Positions 52,475 to 61,245 are shown, counted from the first letter of the stretch. The stretch: DNA of 64,000 nucleotides from Tumebacillus avium (GCF_002162355.1 NZ_CP021434.1:5138001-5202000), one strand, 5' to 3'. Notes: a model not told the origin generated them from the sequence alone. Program-made: numbers and translations.

Positions 52475-53290
52475 ATGAACTTTAAAAACTTAGCGGTGTG
52501 TAGTGTAGCATTAGGCTCTTTGCTTCTCCCTGTGGCTGCTTATGCTGACTCTCCCAAATCGGCACACCTTCAGGGCAAAGTCTATCGCCAGTTGGTTGCT
52601 CATGGTAACAACGTTTCGTCTGACACGCTTGCTACTTATGCGGTGTTAGCAGATCAAGATAATAATTTTAAGTATTTTGTGCATTCAGATGGCACTGTAG
52701 ATGTCATCCGAATCTATCCGGCACTCTCCGGTATGGTATATGTAAATGGACAACAAGTACAAGTGAATAACGATGGCAGCTACTCTGTGGATGTTCAGCC
52801 AGGAAAAGCACTTGTCGAATTTAATGCCCAAGGTAAATTGCACAAAAGTAAAGTTCTTGACGTAACTTCGAAAAGCAACCTGACTGTTGATTTAATTGAA
52901 ACAGTGCAAATGTCAGACGTTCTCGCTCCTATGGAGGAACCAATTTCCATTCCCCAATCAGTAATCGGTAACGAAGCTGTAGACGGTGGTGGTGGCTCTT
53001 ACCCCGGTCAGACTTACAGCGGACAACCCGTATACACAGGCAATCATGTTCACTGCAACCGTTTTAACGGGATTGCATCCGACCATCGTTACTGGTCTTG
53101 GAAAACCGATTGGTCAAAAGCTATTGCCGATTTCGTTGGCAGTGACTGTGATGCTGCATTAATCGCATACGGTTGTCCACTTCCTCCTACTGCGGATAAT
53201 CTGTGTGATGGACTCAACGCACAAGGAAATGGTGTTCATGACTGCTCCGACGCAAAAGGCTGGCCGAATACTGCATGGTGGCGTAACTAA
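52475..53290 (+). CDS. secreted protein of unknown function, 271 aa
   Basis: A signal peptide ends AAYADS. Residues about 30-145 are beta-rich and resemble a carboxypeptidase-regulatory or Ig-like region (LSGMVYVNGQQVQVNNDGSY, VDVQPGKALVEFNAQGK). A Gly-rich linker (GGGGSYPGQTYSGQP) leads to a compact C-terminal domain with five Cys and many aromatics (HVHCNRFNG, RYWSWKTDWSKA, GSDCDAALIAYGCP, CDGLNAQG, HDCSDAKGW). The Cys/Trp-rich end suggests a disulfide-stabilised extracellular domain. AAAGGAGG precedes the ATG. It follows the lipoprotein gene by 17 bases, probably in one operon. Confidence 0.75.
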   Translation: MNFKNLAVCSVALGSLLLPVAAYADSPKSAHLQGKVYRQLVAHGNNVSSDTLATYAVLADQDNNFKYFVHSDGTVDVIRIYPALSGMVYVNGQQVQVNNDGSYSVDVQPGKALVEFNAQGKLHKSKVLDVTSKSNLTVDLIETVQMSDVLAPMEEPISIPQSVIGNEAVDGGGGSYPGQTYSGQPVYTGNHVHCNRFNGIASDHRYWSWKTDWSKAIADFVGSDCDAALIAYGCPLPPTADNLCDGLNAQGNGVHDCSDAKGWPNTAWWRN

Positions 53291-53300
53291 GATCGTACCG

Positions 53301-53335
53301 GTGAAGGGTCTCAATCCCTTCACTTTTCAATTTTT
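53301..53335 (+). terminator. rho-independent terminator
   Basis: GTGAAGGG pairs with CCCTTCAC, followed by TTTTCAATTTTT, 10 bases after the secreted-protein stop. Confidence 0.82.
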
Positions 53336-53355
53336 CAGTTAGGGGATAATTACAA

Positions 53356-53811
53356 ATGAAAACTTCGATCGGATATATATTCCTGTTGATATTTCCACTC
53401 TATTTTCTAGGATGTTCTGATAATAATGACTCCCAACCTAAAACCGGTGTAATTGCTGCTTATGACCCAAATAAACCAACATCCTTCTCCTCACCCAAAA
53501 GTGACATTGAAAAAGCGACCCAGGCAATCAAAGATTTTCAATTAGGTCTTGAAAAAGCAGAGTCCTCTGTTAAAGATGGGGATGTCAAAAAGGCAGCCGA
53601 ATCCCTAGCTTCACTTCGGGGTGCTTTTCATGGAGTTATTCACCCAATCGCTTTACAAACAAAAGGTGAAGCTTTTACAAATCAGCTTCATGGGCAATTC
53701 ATTGAGTTGGAAGAATCTATTTCAAACAATGACATTACGAATACAACGAGGTTATTGAAAGTAAATCGCGAAAATATACATAACCTATCGGAGGAAATAA
53801 TCAACAAGTGA
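53356..53811 (+). CDS. lipoprotein, 151 aa, helical
   Basis: The lipobox is YFLGC at the end of a hydrophobic signal. The mature protein is Lys/Glu/Ser-rich and helical (IEKATQAIKDFQLGLEKAE, KKAAESLASLRGAFHG), like a small four-helix extracellular domain; no family recognised. AGGGGAT lies upstream. The downstream gene is close, so they may be coupled. Confidence 0.72.
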   Translation: MKTSIGYIFLLIFPLYFLGCSDNNDSQPKTGVIAAYDPNKPTSFSSPKSDIEKATQAIKDFQLGLEKAESSVKDGDVKKAAESLASLRGAFHGVIHPIALQTKGEAFTNQLHGQFIELEESISNNDITNTTRLLKVNRENIHNLSEEIINK

Positions 53812-53837
53812 ACCTAACAAACCTTGGAGGCGGTCCT

Positions 53838-54227
53838 ATGAACAAAAGAGCAAATAAAATTGGCATTTTCGCGTTTTTATTGCTTTTAGTCTTTGGATGC
53901 TTGATCTACTGGTATTATGTAATTAGTGACCTACGTGGCCAATCTGAACTCGAGTCACAAATCAATCATCTTGTGGCAATCAAAGATCAAACTGAGATCT
54001 TGCGAATTGCTCAGGATTCTAAAACTGCTGACTTTATTAATCAGTTACCGCCTGACACGAAGTGTGAAAAAACAACCGATGCTCAAGGAAAACTAGAAGA
54101 CGGCTCCTATTATTACTCAACGTTGCTCAATAACCGGCCCTTAAGTGTCTACTTGGAAAAGACCCCTTCAGGTTCTGGTATTTTGGATATTCCAAAATGG
54201 AAAGTCATAAAAGTTGTACTAAGATAG
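53838..54227 (+). CDS. hypothetical membrane-anchored protein, 129 aa
   Basis: Starts MNKRANKIGIFAFLLLLVFG with one membrane helix and an outer domain of about 95 residues. ATG 53838 has CTTGGAGGCGG upstream; an in-frame GTG at 53808 would overlap the previous gene and lacks a ribosome site. No family recognised. It ends the run of exported low-GC genes that begins at 52032. Confidence 0.68.
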   Translation: MNKRANKIGIFAFLLLLVFGCLIYWYYVISDLRGQSELESQINHLVAIKDQTEILRIAQDSKTADFINQLPPDTKCEKTTDAQGKLEDGSYYYSTLLNNRPLSVYLEKTPSGSGILDIPKWKVIKVVLR

Positions 54228-54255
54228 AGTAACAATTATTACAGTGATTTTATGT

Positions 54256-54300
54256 AGCCGCTCAATTTCCGTGGCGAGGAATAAGAGCGGCTTTCTCATT
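54256..54300 (+). terminator. terminator-like hairpin
   Basis: AGCCGCTC pairs with GAGCGGCT across a 21-base loop, followed by a T-rich tail. Between here and 54557 I see no supportable gene. Confidence 0.6.
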
Positions 54301-54557
54301 TTCGTTTACGGGGACCTCGAAGCTCGATTGTCGTATACTAGGCTTATGCTGCTACAGCCGATGGAAAATGACCAAAAGCTGACGTTCTTGCCTGTCAAAG
54401 GTTGACGGATATAATGACCACCAAACATATCCACATAGAAAAAGGACGCTTCTGTATGACGTGCCACGGCTCGAACAGTTGCACCAGAGTCATCCCCCAA
54501 AATAGCATAATTATTTTATCAAATTATCATCTCGAAAATTAGAGAACTTTTTCGTAA

Positions 54558-54827
54558 GGAGCACAGTTTCTGCTGAACTTCAAAATGGATGCCCAGATTC
54601 CAATGGCTCTAATCCTAGTCGGACAAAATGAACTGTGAGATCGCCTTCAACTCCAGATGTTTACTGCCATTCGGATAAGAATTGATCTACAATGCAAACT
54701 GGTCCACTACGACCGTGCCCAATTTGGAGCATACATAGCTCGTCATATAGGGTATGCGGGCGTCAGCCGGGACATTTTCACTGATGGAAGCGCCGCTTAC
54801 GCGGTCAACTTCTCCGTCAACTCTTAG
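54558..54827 (+). pseudogene. ExeA/TniB-type AAA ATPase remnant
   Basis: Frame 54576-54827 reads NFKMDAQIPMALILVGQNEL, a stop, then DRLQLQM, RIDLQCKLVHYDRAQFGAYI, ARHIGYAGVSRDIFTDGSAA. This is the C-terminal part of ExeA-family ATPases that accompany DDE transposases (sensor strand LILVGQxEL, RIDL, YIxxHxxxAG). The Walker A part is missing and one stop interrupts the frame. It marks an old transposon next to the intact IS66 copy. Confidence 0.75.
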
Positions 54828-54967
54828 ACAGCAGAGCCTGTCAATTTACGGACATTATAGTGTAGCAGTAACAAAATGAATCTTGTGGTGGACTGGAAAG
54901 AAAAAAGCATCCTAGAAGCTTTTTTCGAAGTTTGGTGTGACGAACAACATCGAGAGGAGCTTTTCAG

Positions 54968-55303
54968 ATGCATAATCAGTTTGTCAAGTTGAAATTTGCA
55001 GAAAACGTCGTCCAAAGGACGGTCGTGGATCAGAATGACGATTTGTTGATGATCGTTACAACAAAAGGTCTCCACACTTGTTCTGATTATGGAGGAGGGG
55101 AAGTATCGTTGCATGATCGGCGCAAACATCAGCAGCCCGAGTTTATTCTCATAGCCACATTGTTATTGAACAAGAATGAACACCTAAGTTTACTTATTCA
55201 ACACACTGTTAACACTCAGCAAAAATGCCAACCCACTCTCCACTGCACTTGTGGTCAAGATTCTTTTATTTTCGTTGAATTCAAGGGAGATGTTTGCTCC
55301 TAA
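54968..55303 (+). CDS. hypothetical ORF, 111 aa
   Basis: Not recognised. It has a strong GAGAGGAG site seven bases before the ATG, which is the main reason to list it. The product (MHNQFVKLKFAENVVQRTVV at the start) is soluble with six Cys/His-rich positions in the second half and no motif. It sits between transposon remnants, so it could be a decayed or shifted gene. A minus-strand ORF overlaps its 3' half. Confidence 0.35.
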   Translation: MHNQFVKLKFAENVVQRTVVDQNDDLLMIVTTKGLHTCSDYGGGEVSLHDRRKHQQPEFILIATLLLNKNEHLSLLIQHTVNTQQKCQPTLHCTCGQDSFIFVEFKGDVCS

Positions 55304-55515
55304 CGCTACGCTCTTAAGCATGAGCTCGGTTGTATTTACTGGAGGTCGACCAGCAATCACGTTCAAACCTTTGACAACAGAGGAAATGATTTTATAAAAC
55401 CAAGTTTTCCTGTCCATCAATAATTTATGGTTTAACTGCACCAAATCTGGTTAAAGTGTTGTTTCAACAAATTCACATTTCTTGTCAATTTCCTTCGATG
55501 TTAATTCCGATTTTA

Positions 55516-55587
55516 TCAATCCACAAAAGTCTTTCGACAGATCATGTCCGGCGTCAGCTTACAATAGTGCGTGAGGATGCAAACGTC
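55516..55587 (-). pseudogene. 3' part of a gene split by IS66
   Basis: Continues the minus-strand frame cut at 58094: across the target duplication the reading frame resumes as DVCILTHYCKLTPDMICRK and stops at 55516-55518. Joining both sides gives an unbroken C-terminal half, which shows that the IS inserted within this gene. Confidence 0.7.
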
Positions 55588-55682
55588 GTAAGCGTAAAAC
55601 AGTCCCCACCTTGTGTCGTTTGCCGAAAGGTGGGGACTGCTTGAAAGATATTCATCGTAAACAAAACACGAATAACCTTCAG

Positions 55683-57281
55683 CTACGCAAGAACTGAAGG
55701 CGATTCGTGCTTTTTATTAAATACTCGGCAGATGAGCGGCAGCGTGTCCGACCACGGGAGCAAGCGATCCAGCTCATGGTGATCATGAGGGTTCGCAAGG
55801 TTGGGCAGGGTCTCGAAGAGATAGGTCAGGTAGACCAGCGGATTTACCCCGTTCGCCTTCGCCGTCTCGACAAGACTATAGATCACAGCGCTTGCCTTTG
55901 CGCCGCGTGGAGTATTGGCGAACAGCCAATTTTTCCGTCCAATCACGAATGGTTTGATGGCGCGTTCACTTCGGTTGTTGTCGATCTCCAAACGCCCATC
56001 GAGCAAAAACGCCCCCAATGCTACCCATTGGTTCTGGCAGTACTTTATGGCCTGCCCCAGTGCGCTCTTCGGTAACGCGCGGGATTTTTGAGTCTGTAGC
56101 CATACCGAAAATTCCTCCAGTATGGGCCGACTACGCTCCAAACGGGCCGTGTATCGTTCTTCCGGCGAGGCATCTTTCATCTCGCGTTCGATCGCGAAAA
56201 GACGATTGCAGAACTCGAGCCCTTCTTTCGCGGTTACAGCTGCGGTTCGGCTGGAGGCCGGCAATGCTTTCAGAGCCTCGTCGAACTTGCGGCGAGCATG
56301 TGCCCAACACCCGACCAGGGTGACGTTAGGGATCTTCTTATACCCCGCGTATCCGTCCACATGCAGGTAGCCGTGAAACTCGGACAGGAACTGTCGCGGG
56401 TGTTCGCCTGCTCGTGTCGGCTGGTAGTCATACACGATGATCGGATGACTGTTGCGCCCGGTACGGTAAAGCCAGAGATACGATGTGCTCTTGGCTGCCC
56501 GACCCGGTTCACGCAGTACTTGCAGGGTCGTTTCATCGGCATGCAGAATGTCTTGCTTCAGCATGTGCTCTCGCATACGATTCTCCAGCAGGCTCAGCCA
56601 GCGGTCAGCTGCATAGATCATCCAGTTGGCCATCGTTTGTCGCGACAGGTTTACTCCGAGAAGCATGAGTTGCTGCTCCTGACGATACAAGGGCAAGCCT
56701 TCCCCGTACTTTTGATTCATGATAAAAGCCAATGCGGATGGGGAAGCCAAACTGCCAGGATATACAGGTTGCGGCATGGGAGCTGTCAGCACGGGAGTGC
56801 TGATCTCCTCACGCTCACAACGGCGGCACGCATACACATAGCGAACATGCTTCAACACTTTTACTTGAGCCGGGATGATTTTCAGCTCTTGGCGAACCTC
56901 CGTGCTCATTTCATGGGTGGGACCACCGCAGCACGAGCAGACCTGCTCGTCTTCCGAGAGACGGTATTCCACCGTTTCAACCGGCAGGTTTTCAAGCAAC
57001 TCTTCTCGCTGTCCACGTTTCTTCTTGCGGACGTATTGAATCGTTTCTGCGGTCGGCTCTGGCACGGCAGTGGAGGATTCGGATTCCGCTTCGTTGAACA
57101 GTTCCAACTGATCCGCGTTTGTCCGCTCACTTGAGGCACCGAAACGCTTCTGTTGGCTGAGACGAAACTGTTGTTCCAACCAGTTGAGCTTAGCTTTCAA
57201 CTCTGCGTTTTGTATTCCAAGTTGTATGTTCTGTTTTTGAAGTTCTTCAATGGTGGTTGGGATGGCTATTGTAGGTTTCAT
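55683..57281 (-). CDS. tnpC: IS66 transposase TnpC
   Basis: A 532-residue DDE transposase. Residues about 10-50 are a coiled coil (IQLGIQNAELKAKLNWLEQQ), followed by a zinc-finger-like CSCCGG segment near 110 and the catalytic core with HADETTLQ, HVDGYAGYKK and NRSERAIKPFVIGRKNWLF supplying D, D and E. The C-terminal tail carries the IS66 C-terminal segment (YLTYLFETLPN). Full length with no stops, so the element may be active. It is transcribed after tnpB, 58 bases away. Confidence 0.95.
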   Translation of the reverse strand: MKPTIAIPTTIEELQKQNIQLGIQNAELKAKLNWLEQQFRLSQQKRFGASSERTNADQLELFNEAESESSTAVPEPTAETIQYVRKKKRGQREELLENLPVETVEYRLSEDEQVCSCCGGPTHEMSTEVRQELKIIPAQVKVLKHVRYVYACRRCEREEISTPVLTAPMPQPVYPGSLASPSALAFIMNQKYGEGLPLYRQEQQLMLLGVNLSRQTMANWMIYAADRWLSLLENRMREHMLKQDILHADETTLQVLREPGRAAKSTSYLWLYRTGRNSHPIIVYDYQPTRAGEHPRQFLSEFHGYLHVDGYAGYKKIPNVTLVGCWAHARRKFDEALKALPASSRTAAVTAKEGLEFCNRLFAIEREMKDASPEERYTARLERSRPILEEFSVWLQTQKSRALPKSALGQAIKYCQNQWVALGAFLLDGRLEIDNNRSERAIKPFVIGRKNWLFANTPRGAKASAVIYSLVETAKANGVNPLVYLTYLFETLPNLANPHDHHELDRLLPWSDTLPLICRVFNKKHESPSVLA

Positions 57282-57339
57282 ACTTTTTTCTTCGCCTTGA
57301 AGCTCTCATTCTCCTAGTGAGAACAAGAATTTTTTCATA

Positions 57340-57696
57340 CTAAATCACCGTCTGTGCGGTGAGTTTCGGGTGTGCCTTTCGTTGCTGAAGCGACAAGCCA
57401 TCCAGAAGCCACCGCAACTCTCTTCGACTGATCTGCATCGTTGGACCAGATTTCTTTTGCGGCCATTGGAAGGTTCCTCGCTCTAAGCGGCGATAGTAGA
57501 GCCAAAAGCCGTTATGCTCCCAGTGCAGGATTTTAAGTTTGTCTCGTTGCCGATTGCAAAAGACAAACAGGCATTGGGAGAATGGATCCAGTTCGAAACT
57601 CTCCTGAACCAAGGCGGCCAAACCGTCTATCGACTTGCGAAGGTCCGTGTGGCCGCTGGCTATGTAGACACGAGTTATGTCGGTTTCGTTTAACAT
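57340..57696 (-). CDS. tnpB: IS66 accessory protein TnpB
   Basis: A 118-residue IS66 Orf2 protein: VYIASGHTDLRKSIDGLAAL, LFVFCNRQRDKLKILHWEHNGF, and WLYYRRLERGTFQWP are the family core. It is required with TnpA and TnpC for IS66 transposition. Its ATG lies inside the end of tnpA (7-base overlap), as usual. Confidence 0.96.
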   Translation of the reverse strand: MLNETDITRVYIASGHTDLRKSIDGLAALVQESFELDPFSQCLFVFCNRQRDKLKILHWEHNGFWLYYRRLERGTFQWPQKKSGPTMQISRRELRWLLDGLSLQQRKAHPKLTAQTVI

Positions 57697-58001
57697 ATCG
57701 TTTGCAAGGCAAGGACGACATCCGCCAACAGGTCTCGATTGAAACCTGGCTTGACTTCGATCACGGCAGAGCCAATTTTGACCTGCAAGCAGGAGTCGGT
57801 TTCGTTACTTGGCTGTTGGTCTGCGCAGACCTCCAACCAGCGAGGTGAAGGCATCTCAGTGTTGGAGAGCTTGCGCAGCCAATAGTAGTACTGGCGAGAA
57901 TTGATCTGATGAGCTGTACACCACGCCGCTACACTTTGACCGCTGGCGCGGCAGTCAGAGATTCGAGATTCCCATACAGCTCGAAGCTCGCTTCGAGTCA
58001 T
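57690..58001 (-). CDS. tnpA: IS66 accessory protein TnpA
   Basis: A 103-residue protein with an N-terminal HTH of the IS66/IS3 OrfA kind (WESRISDCRASGQSVAAWC, QINSRQYYYWLRKL). The start has TGAGGAGGA seven bases upstream. It is the first gene of the element, about 85 bases inside the right end. Confidence 0.92.
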   Translation of the reverse strand: MTRSELRAVWESRISDCRASGQSVAAWCTAHQINSRQYYYWLRKLSNTEMPSPRWLEVCADQQPSNETDSCLQVKIGSAVIEVKPGFNRDLLADVVLALQTIC

Positions 58002-58093
58002 AAAAAATTCCTCCTCATTTCCGTCTGAGGAGGATTATCTCATGCTCTATGTTTCGTGTGGAGGTGGGGAGTATTAGACGCTTACCAAACGTC

Positions 58094-58359
58094 GATAGCC
58101 GTTTTCAGCTCATCTTGTGCAAGTAGCATCTCGTGTGCCAGGCCATCTCGGTCGAAGTCATCCTTTGCCGTGCCTTTCTTCTCGATCACCGCCCACGTAC
58201 CGTCTGGAAGCTCGAAGATCAGCCCTGCCCGATCGACGAGGTTTCGAAGTGCTGCTCAATCTCCTCCATGAGCAGCTCCGTTTTCTCTTTCATCTCCTTC
58301 CGCTGTTCCTTCAGTTGGAGATAGTGTTGGATGCGATCTTCTATAGTTCCAAAGCTCAT
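58094..58359 (-). pseudogene. 5' part of a frameshifted gene disrupted by IS66
   Basis: The start is well marked: AAAGGAGGTGA nine bases before ATG 58359. Frame one gives MSFGTIEDRIQHYLQLKEQ with a coiled-coil stretch and stops at 58219. From about 58240 a shifted frame continues sensibly as DRAGLIFELPDGTWAVIEKK, then AHEMLLAQDELKTAID, up to the IS. One missing base in a T run would explain the shift. With the left part (55516-55587) it once encoded about 115 residues; function unknown, possibly phage-related. Confidence 0.65.
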
Positions 58360-58481
58360 CGGGTCGAATCACCTCCTTTCAAATTCACAAGCGATTGGGA
58401 AAAGGCGTCTATTCTTACAAAAGAAAAAGCACCCAGGTTGGGTGCCAGTTGGTGGTTTCAGAGGATTACTTCTAGCCGAAA

Positions 58482-59141
58482 TTATTCCCTTCTCTTGTTC
58501 GGATCATTGAGATTTTGTTGTTTTTTCTTAAGCTGGTGATACAATCGAATATTATTGCTTAATTCCTCTGTGACTTTTCCCAAAGATACAATTTCTGGTC
58601 TTTCAGAAAAATTTAAACTACTTAGTGGTGCTAATCTAGGAATTGTCTCAAACACCTCATGGGTTGTGTCTTTGATAACCTCTAGAGAAACTGATTTTTC
58701 CCCCTTCTCATCAGTTGACGATCTTTCCATTATAACTTCCATGAACTTCTTCAATTTGTCATCTTGATTCTCCAAGTGATCGGTAAGCTGTTGGAAATAC
58801 TTTGCCAACTCTTCCATGTTATTTATAGATATTTCTTCTAACAACTTGATGTCTTCAACAGACGAACTTAAGTTATCTGCAATGTTTTGCATTTGACGAA
58901 TATTTTTGTTCTGCCCGGCTACATCCCAAAATGTGAAAAGAATTGCAACAACTGCTAGGATGATTGAAGAAATTGTTGCGGCGAAGTTGTAATTCGCAAC
59001 TGATTGATCGTCAGTAGAAAGCGAAAAAGTCATTGCTACCATCACAATCAACACCATAATGATAGCGCAATAACGAAGGTGCAGTAAGTATCGTAGTTTT
59101 GTGAACTCAACTTGCTCAGACGAATAATCTCTCTTTACCAA
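58482..59141 (-). CDS. two-helix membrane protein with coiled coil, 219 aa
   Basis: Unknown. Two membrane segments (about 23-42 and 53-74) are followed by a long helical, charged cytoplasmic part (NKNIRQMQNIADNLSSSVED, INNMEELAKYFQQLTDHLEN) predicted to coil. The start is TTG or GTA-adjacent with GAGGGG upstream. AT-rich like the area. Some phage-exclusion and membrane-bound effector proteins have this layout, but no motif supports that. Confidence 0.65.
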   Translation of the reverse strand: MVKRDYSSEQVEFTKLRYLLHLRYCAIIMVLIVMVAMTFSLSTDDQSVANYNFAATISSIILAVVAILFTFWDVAGQNKNIRQMQNIADNLSSSVEDIKLLEEISINNMEELAKYFQQLTDHLENQDDKLKKFMEVIMERSSTDEKGEKSVSLEVIKDTTHEVFETIPRLAPLSSLNFSERPEIVSLGKVTEELSNNIRLYHQLKKKQQNLNDPNKRRE

Positions 59142-59228
59142 AACCCCTCACCCCATTTTCTCATGATTACAAATCATACATGATAACATAGTAATTTGCA
59201 CCACTTTCTTGAGGTGAGTTAAATAACA

Positions 59229-59364
59229 TAAAGACCACCTGCCTTGATCGTCGCTCATCTGCAAGCGGTCTATCCATCGTTTATTCCTTCTGGCGACAGT
59301 TTACCACGGGTCAATTGCTACAGCAAAACTGTCCAAAATATCCGAACTTACCAAAGTGTAAACC
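59229..59364. repeat. dispersed intergenic repeat, copy 1
   Basis: About 136 bases containing AAGACCACCTGC, GCAAGCGGTCTATCCATCGT, TGGCGACAGTTTACCA, ACTGTCCAAA, TGTAAACC. It matches copy 2 (59726-59866) block by block. Left and right ends of the first part pair (AGACCAC with GCGGTCT), so a structured RNA or mobile DNA hairpin is possible. The rest of 59142-59725 holds no recognisable gene. Confidence 0.7.
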
Positions 59365-59725
59365 TAAACACTAGAATTCTAGAGAAGGATCATCGAGCTC
59401 TAAATTCAAACTTATAGCTCGAAAATCAAAGCGCGAGGAGCATACATATTGTCTGCCTATCGAGATATCTTCGTTTTCAGTGTAGCGCAACATAGCAAGG
59501 TTCCATGTCAATGGACAGTTTGAATTCGACGAAATTGGCCAATTAAAATCGTCAGTCCACTAAATCGCGTAAGGCTTACGCTCCTCCTTTCAAGACATTC
59601 TGAGAGATCGTGTGGATAAGGGAGATCGACTCAAGAATTAGGGTGTTTAACCCAGAACATACAGAGCACCTATTCCTCATTGACTGATAGCACTATGACA
59701 GCGAAGGTGAACTTTAATGTGTGTA

Positions 59726-59866
59726 TAAGAGACCGCCTGCGATCGCACGACGCGATTCAACAAGCGGTCTATGCATCGATTATACCTTGTGGCGACAGTT
59801 TACCATTGGGCAAATGCGGCATGCAATAACTGTCCAAAGTGTCCGATCTGTCAGAAATGTAAACCA
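59726..59866. repeat. dispersed intergenic repeat, copy 2
   Basis: Same block order as copy 1, with AGACCGC pairing perfectly with GCGGTCT across 27 bases. A spurious Cys-rich ORF (CPKCPICQKCKP) arises here but is absent from copy 1, so the repeat is not coding. It precedes a hairpin that follows the next minus-strand gene. Confidence 0.7.
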
Positions 59867-59917
59867 ATATCTCATATCTCAGCAATTGAAAAAGCACTCC
59901 AGTGGGAGTGCTTTTGT

Positions 59918-60301
59918 TCACTTCTTGGTCGCGCTCTTTATGTAATTGCTCAAAAACTCATTAGTAGATTTCCAACTCTCTAACAGCATTTCTTTCTTCG
60001 AGTACAACCATGACGTGTTTTCGTCTTTCGCTGTAATCACTTTTTTCAGTTCAAATTTATACTCATCATAGGCCGTTAAGAATCCGTCGATCTCGTAATG
60101 CGACAAGTCCTTTTCATGCTTCATTCGATTTAGTTCCACATAACTTTGGTGGGATAGAACCAGGTAGTTCATCGCAATGCTAAACCTCTGATCCCCATGA
60201 TTATTGTGCAATGCTTCGTACGCTTCATACGCATCCCAAAAAGCGGCACGCATCAACTCCTGCATGTAACTTACATCGTACCACATTTGTTTCTCGCTCA
60301 C
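59918..60301 (-). CDS. hypothetical helical protein, 127 aa
   Basis: Unknown. Starts MSEKQMWYDVSYMQELMRAA at GTG 60301, which has AAAGGGGAG nine bases upstream. All-helical pattern rich in Tyr, Glu and Lys (AFWDAYEAYEALHNNHGD, FELKKVITAKDENTSWLYSK) without membrane segments. Downstream a GCACTCC-GGAGTGC hairpin near 59893-59913 may terminate it. Between 60302 and 60574 I see no convincing gene. Confidence 0.62.
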   Translation of the reverse strand: MSEKQMWYDVSYMQELMRAAFWDAYEAYEALHNNHGDQRFSIAMNYLVLSHQSYVELNRMKHEKDLSHYEIDGFLTAYDEYKFELKKVITAKDENTSWLYSKKEMLLESWKSTNEFLSNYIKSATKK

Positions 60302-60574
60302 TTCTGATTCTCCCCTTTCGTTTCGATACCATATTTCGGCGCAAGGGACAATTATCCTGCACCTACGTACCAATAGCCGCCTCTAGCGCCTTAATCAGAT
60401 ATAATCCGAGTTCTTCTCCACCGTACAGCTCTACAGCCGGTGCAGTCTCATGGAGACAGTGCTGCTCGACCAACTCGGTAGCCATCATCACACCATAAAA
60501 ATAGTATCTAGACTCAAGATCTGCATTACAAAATGTGGTAAAGTATATCAATACTCAAAGGAGGTGACATCTCA

Positions 60575-60787
60575 GTGGCTGACAATATTACAATTTCAAG
60601 AAATCGCTTTGACGTTGCAATGGAATTGACAAATCTGTACTTTTCAACGAAGACCCCTAAATCCCCCGAAGAAATCAAGGAAATCTTTACTGATTTCTTT
60701 ATGACTGTCAGCTCCATTAGTGTAGTTTCTACCTCAAACCTGCCGCACTTCCTGCCCGATGATGTGAAGAAAAAACTTGGTCGCTAA
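60575..60787 (+). CDS. hypothetical small protein, 70 aa
   Basis: The GTG start has a very strong AAAGGAGGTGA eight bases upstream, and a terminator follows the stop, so a real small gene is likely. The product (MADNITISRNRFDVAMELTN at the start; PKSPEEIKEIFTDFFMTVS in the middle) is a short helical domain, acidic, without membrane segment. Not recognised. The pattern is reminiscent of small phage or ICE proteins. Confidence 0.68.
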   Translation: MADNITISRNRFDVAMELTNLYFSTKTPKSPEEIKEIFTDFFMTVSSISVVSTSNLPHFLPDDVKKKLGR

Positions 60788-60812
60788 CCACCCCACCGGG
60801 TGGTTTTCCTTT
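60786..60812 (+). terminator. rho-independent terminator
   Basis: AACCACCC pairs with GGGTGGTT around a three-base loop directly after the stop, followed by TTCCTTTT. Confidence 0.8.
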
Positions 60813-60844
60813 TGGCAATAGAAATAGCACCCTTAGCGGGTGCC

Positions 60845-61108
60845 TTAAAGTGTGTAGTACGAACTTCTTTTCAATTTGATAATTTCGATCATTTTCGTGA
60901 CTGCTTCCTGTTCGCTTGACGCTTCAATTTCTCTCCATTCATAACGCACCTTGGTCCGATAGAACTTACCATTGCAAAGATAAGTTCTATCGTCCTTTTG
61001 GACGACCCCAACTTCCCATTCCTCAGTATGACTCATGTGAAGCGAATCTTGACGCTCTACGATAGATAGATAAAATTTAATCTCTTGGGGTTCCAATGTA
61101 TCCACCAT
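60845..61108 (-). CDS. hypothetical protein, 87 aa
   Basis: Unknown small soluble protein: MVDTLEPQEIKFYLSIVERQ then WEVGVVQKDDRTYLCNGKFY and WREIEASSEQEAVTKMIEII. The alternating strand-then-helix layout is like DUF-type single-domain proteins of mobile regions. GGAGAAGG lies six bases before the ATG. A GCACCC-GGGTGC hairpin after its stop (60828-60845) is a probable terminator. Confidence 0.62.
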   Translation of the reverse strand: MVDTLEPQEIKFYLSIVERQDSLHMSHTEEWEVGVVQKDDRTYLCNGKFYRTKVRYEWREIEASSEQEAVTKMIEIIKLKRSSYYTL

Positions 61109-61245
61109 CCTTCTCCTAACAAATCACCCAAAATCAGGAGTTTCCCTCCATGCCATCACACACCCCACCGCACGCCCACACAACCCTTTTCCTGCGCCAC
61201 AAGTGCTGCAAGAGAAAGGGGAGCCAAACTAATTGAACGCCAACT

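Larger units (their letters stand above)
55588..58085 (-). mobile_element. complete IS66-family insertion sequence, 2498 bp
   Basis: Terminal inverted repeats start GTAAGCGT at 55588 and end ACGCTTAC at 58085; over 24 bases they match GTAAGCGTnnAAnAnTCCCCACCT. Flanking 8-bp direct repeats CAAACGTC (55580-55587 and 58086-58093) are identical, the duplication size typical of IS66. The three genes tnpA, tnpB and tnpC are intact. Near the left end a 12-bp inverted repeat (55601-55612 with 55627-55638) could form a terminator protecting against read-through. Confidence 0.96.

Noticed and set aside
54306..54500. 64-aa minus-strand ORF (MGDDSGATVRAVARHTEASF...)
   Set aside because: No ribosome site and no recognised family; probably part of transposon debris.
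55190..55444. 84-aa minus-strand ORF with a faint HPr-like pattern
   Set aside because: TTG start without a ribosome site, lacks the HPr phospho-histidine region, and overlaps another ORF.
59721..59983. Cys-rich plus-strand ORF (CPKCPICQKCKP)
   Set aside because: It coincides with repeat copy 2, and the Cys codons are not preserved in copy 1.
60363..60551. 62-aa minus-strand ORF
   Set aside because: No ribosome site, partly antisense to the promoter region of the 70-aa gene, no motif.
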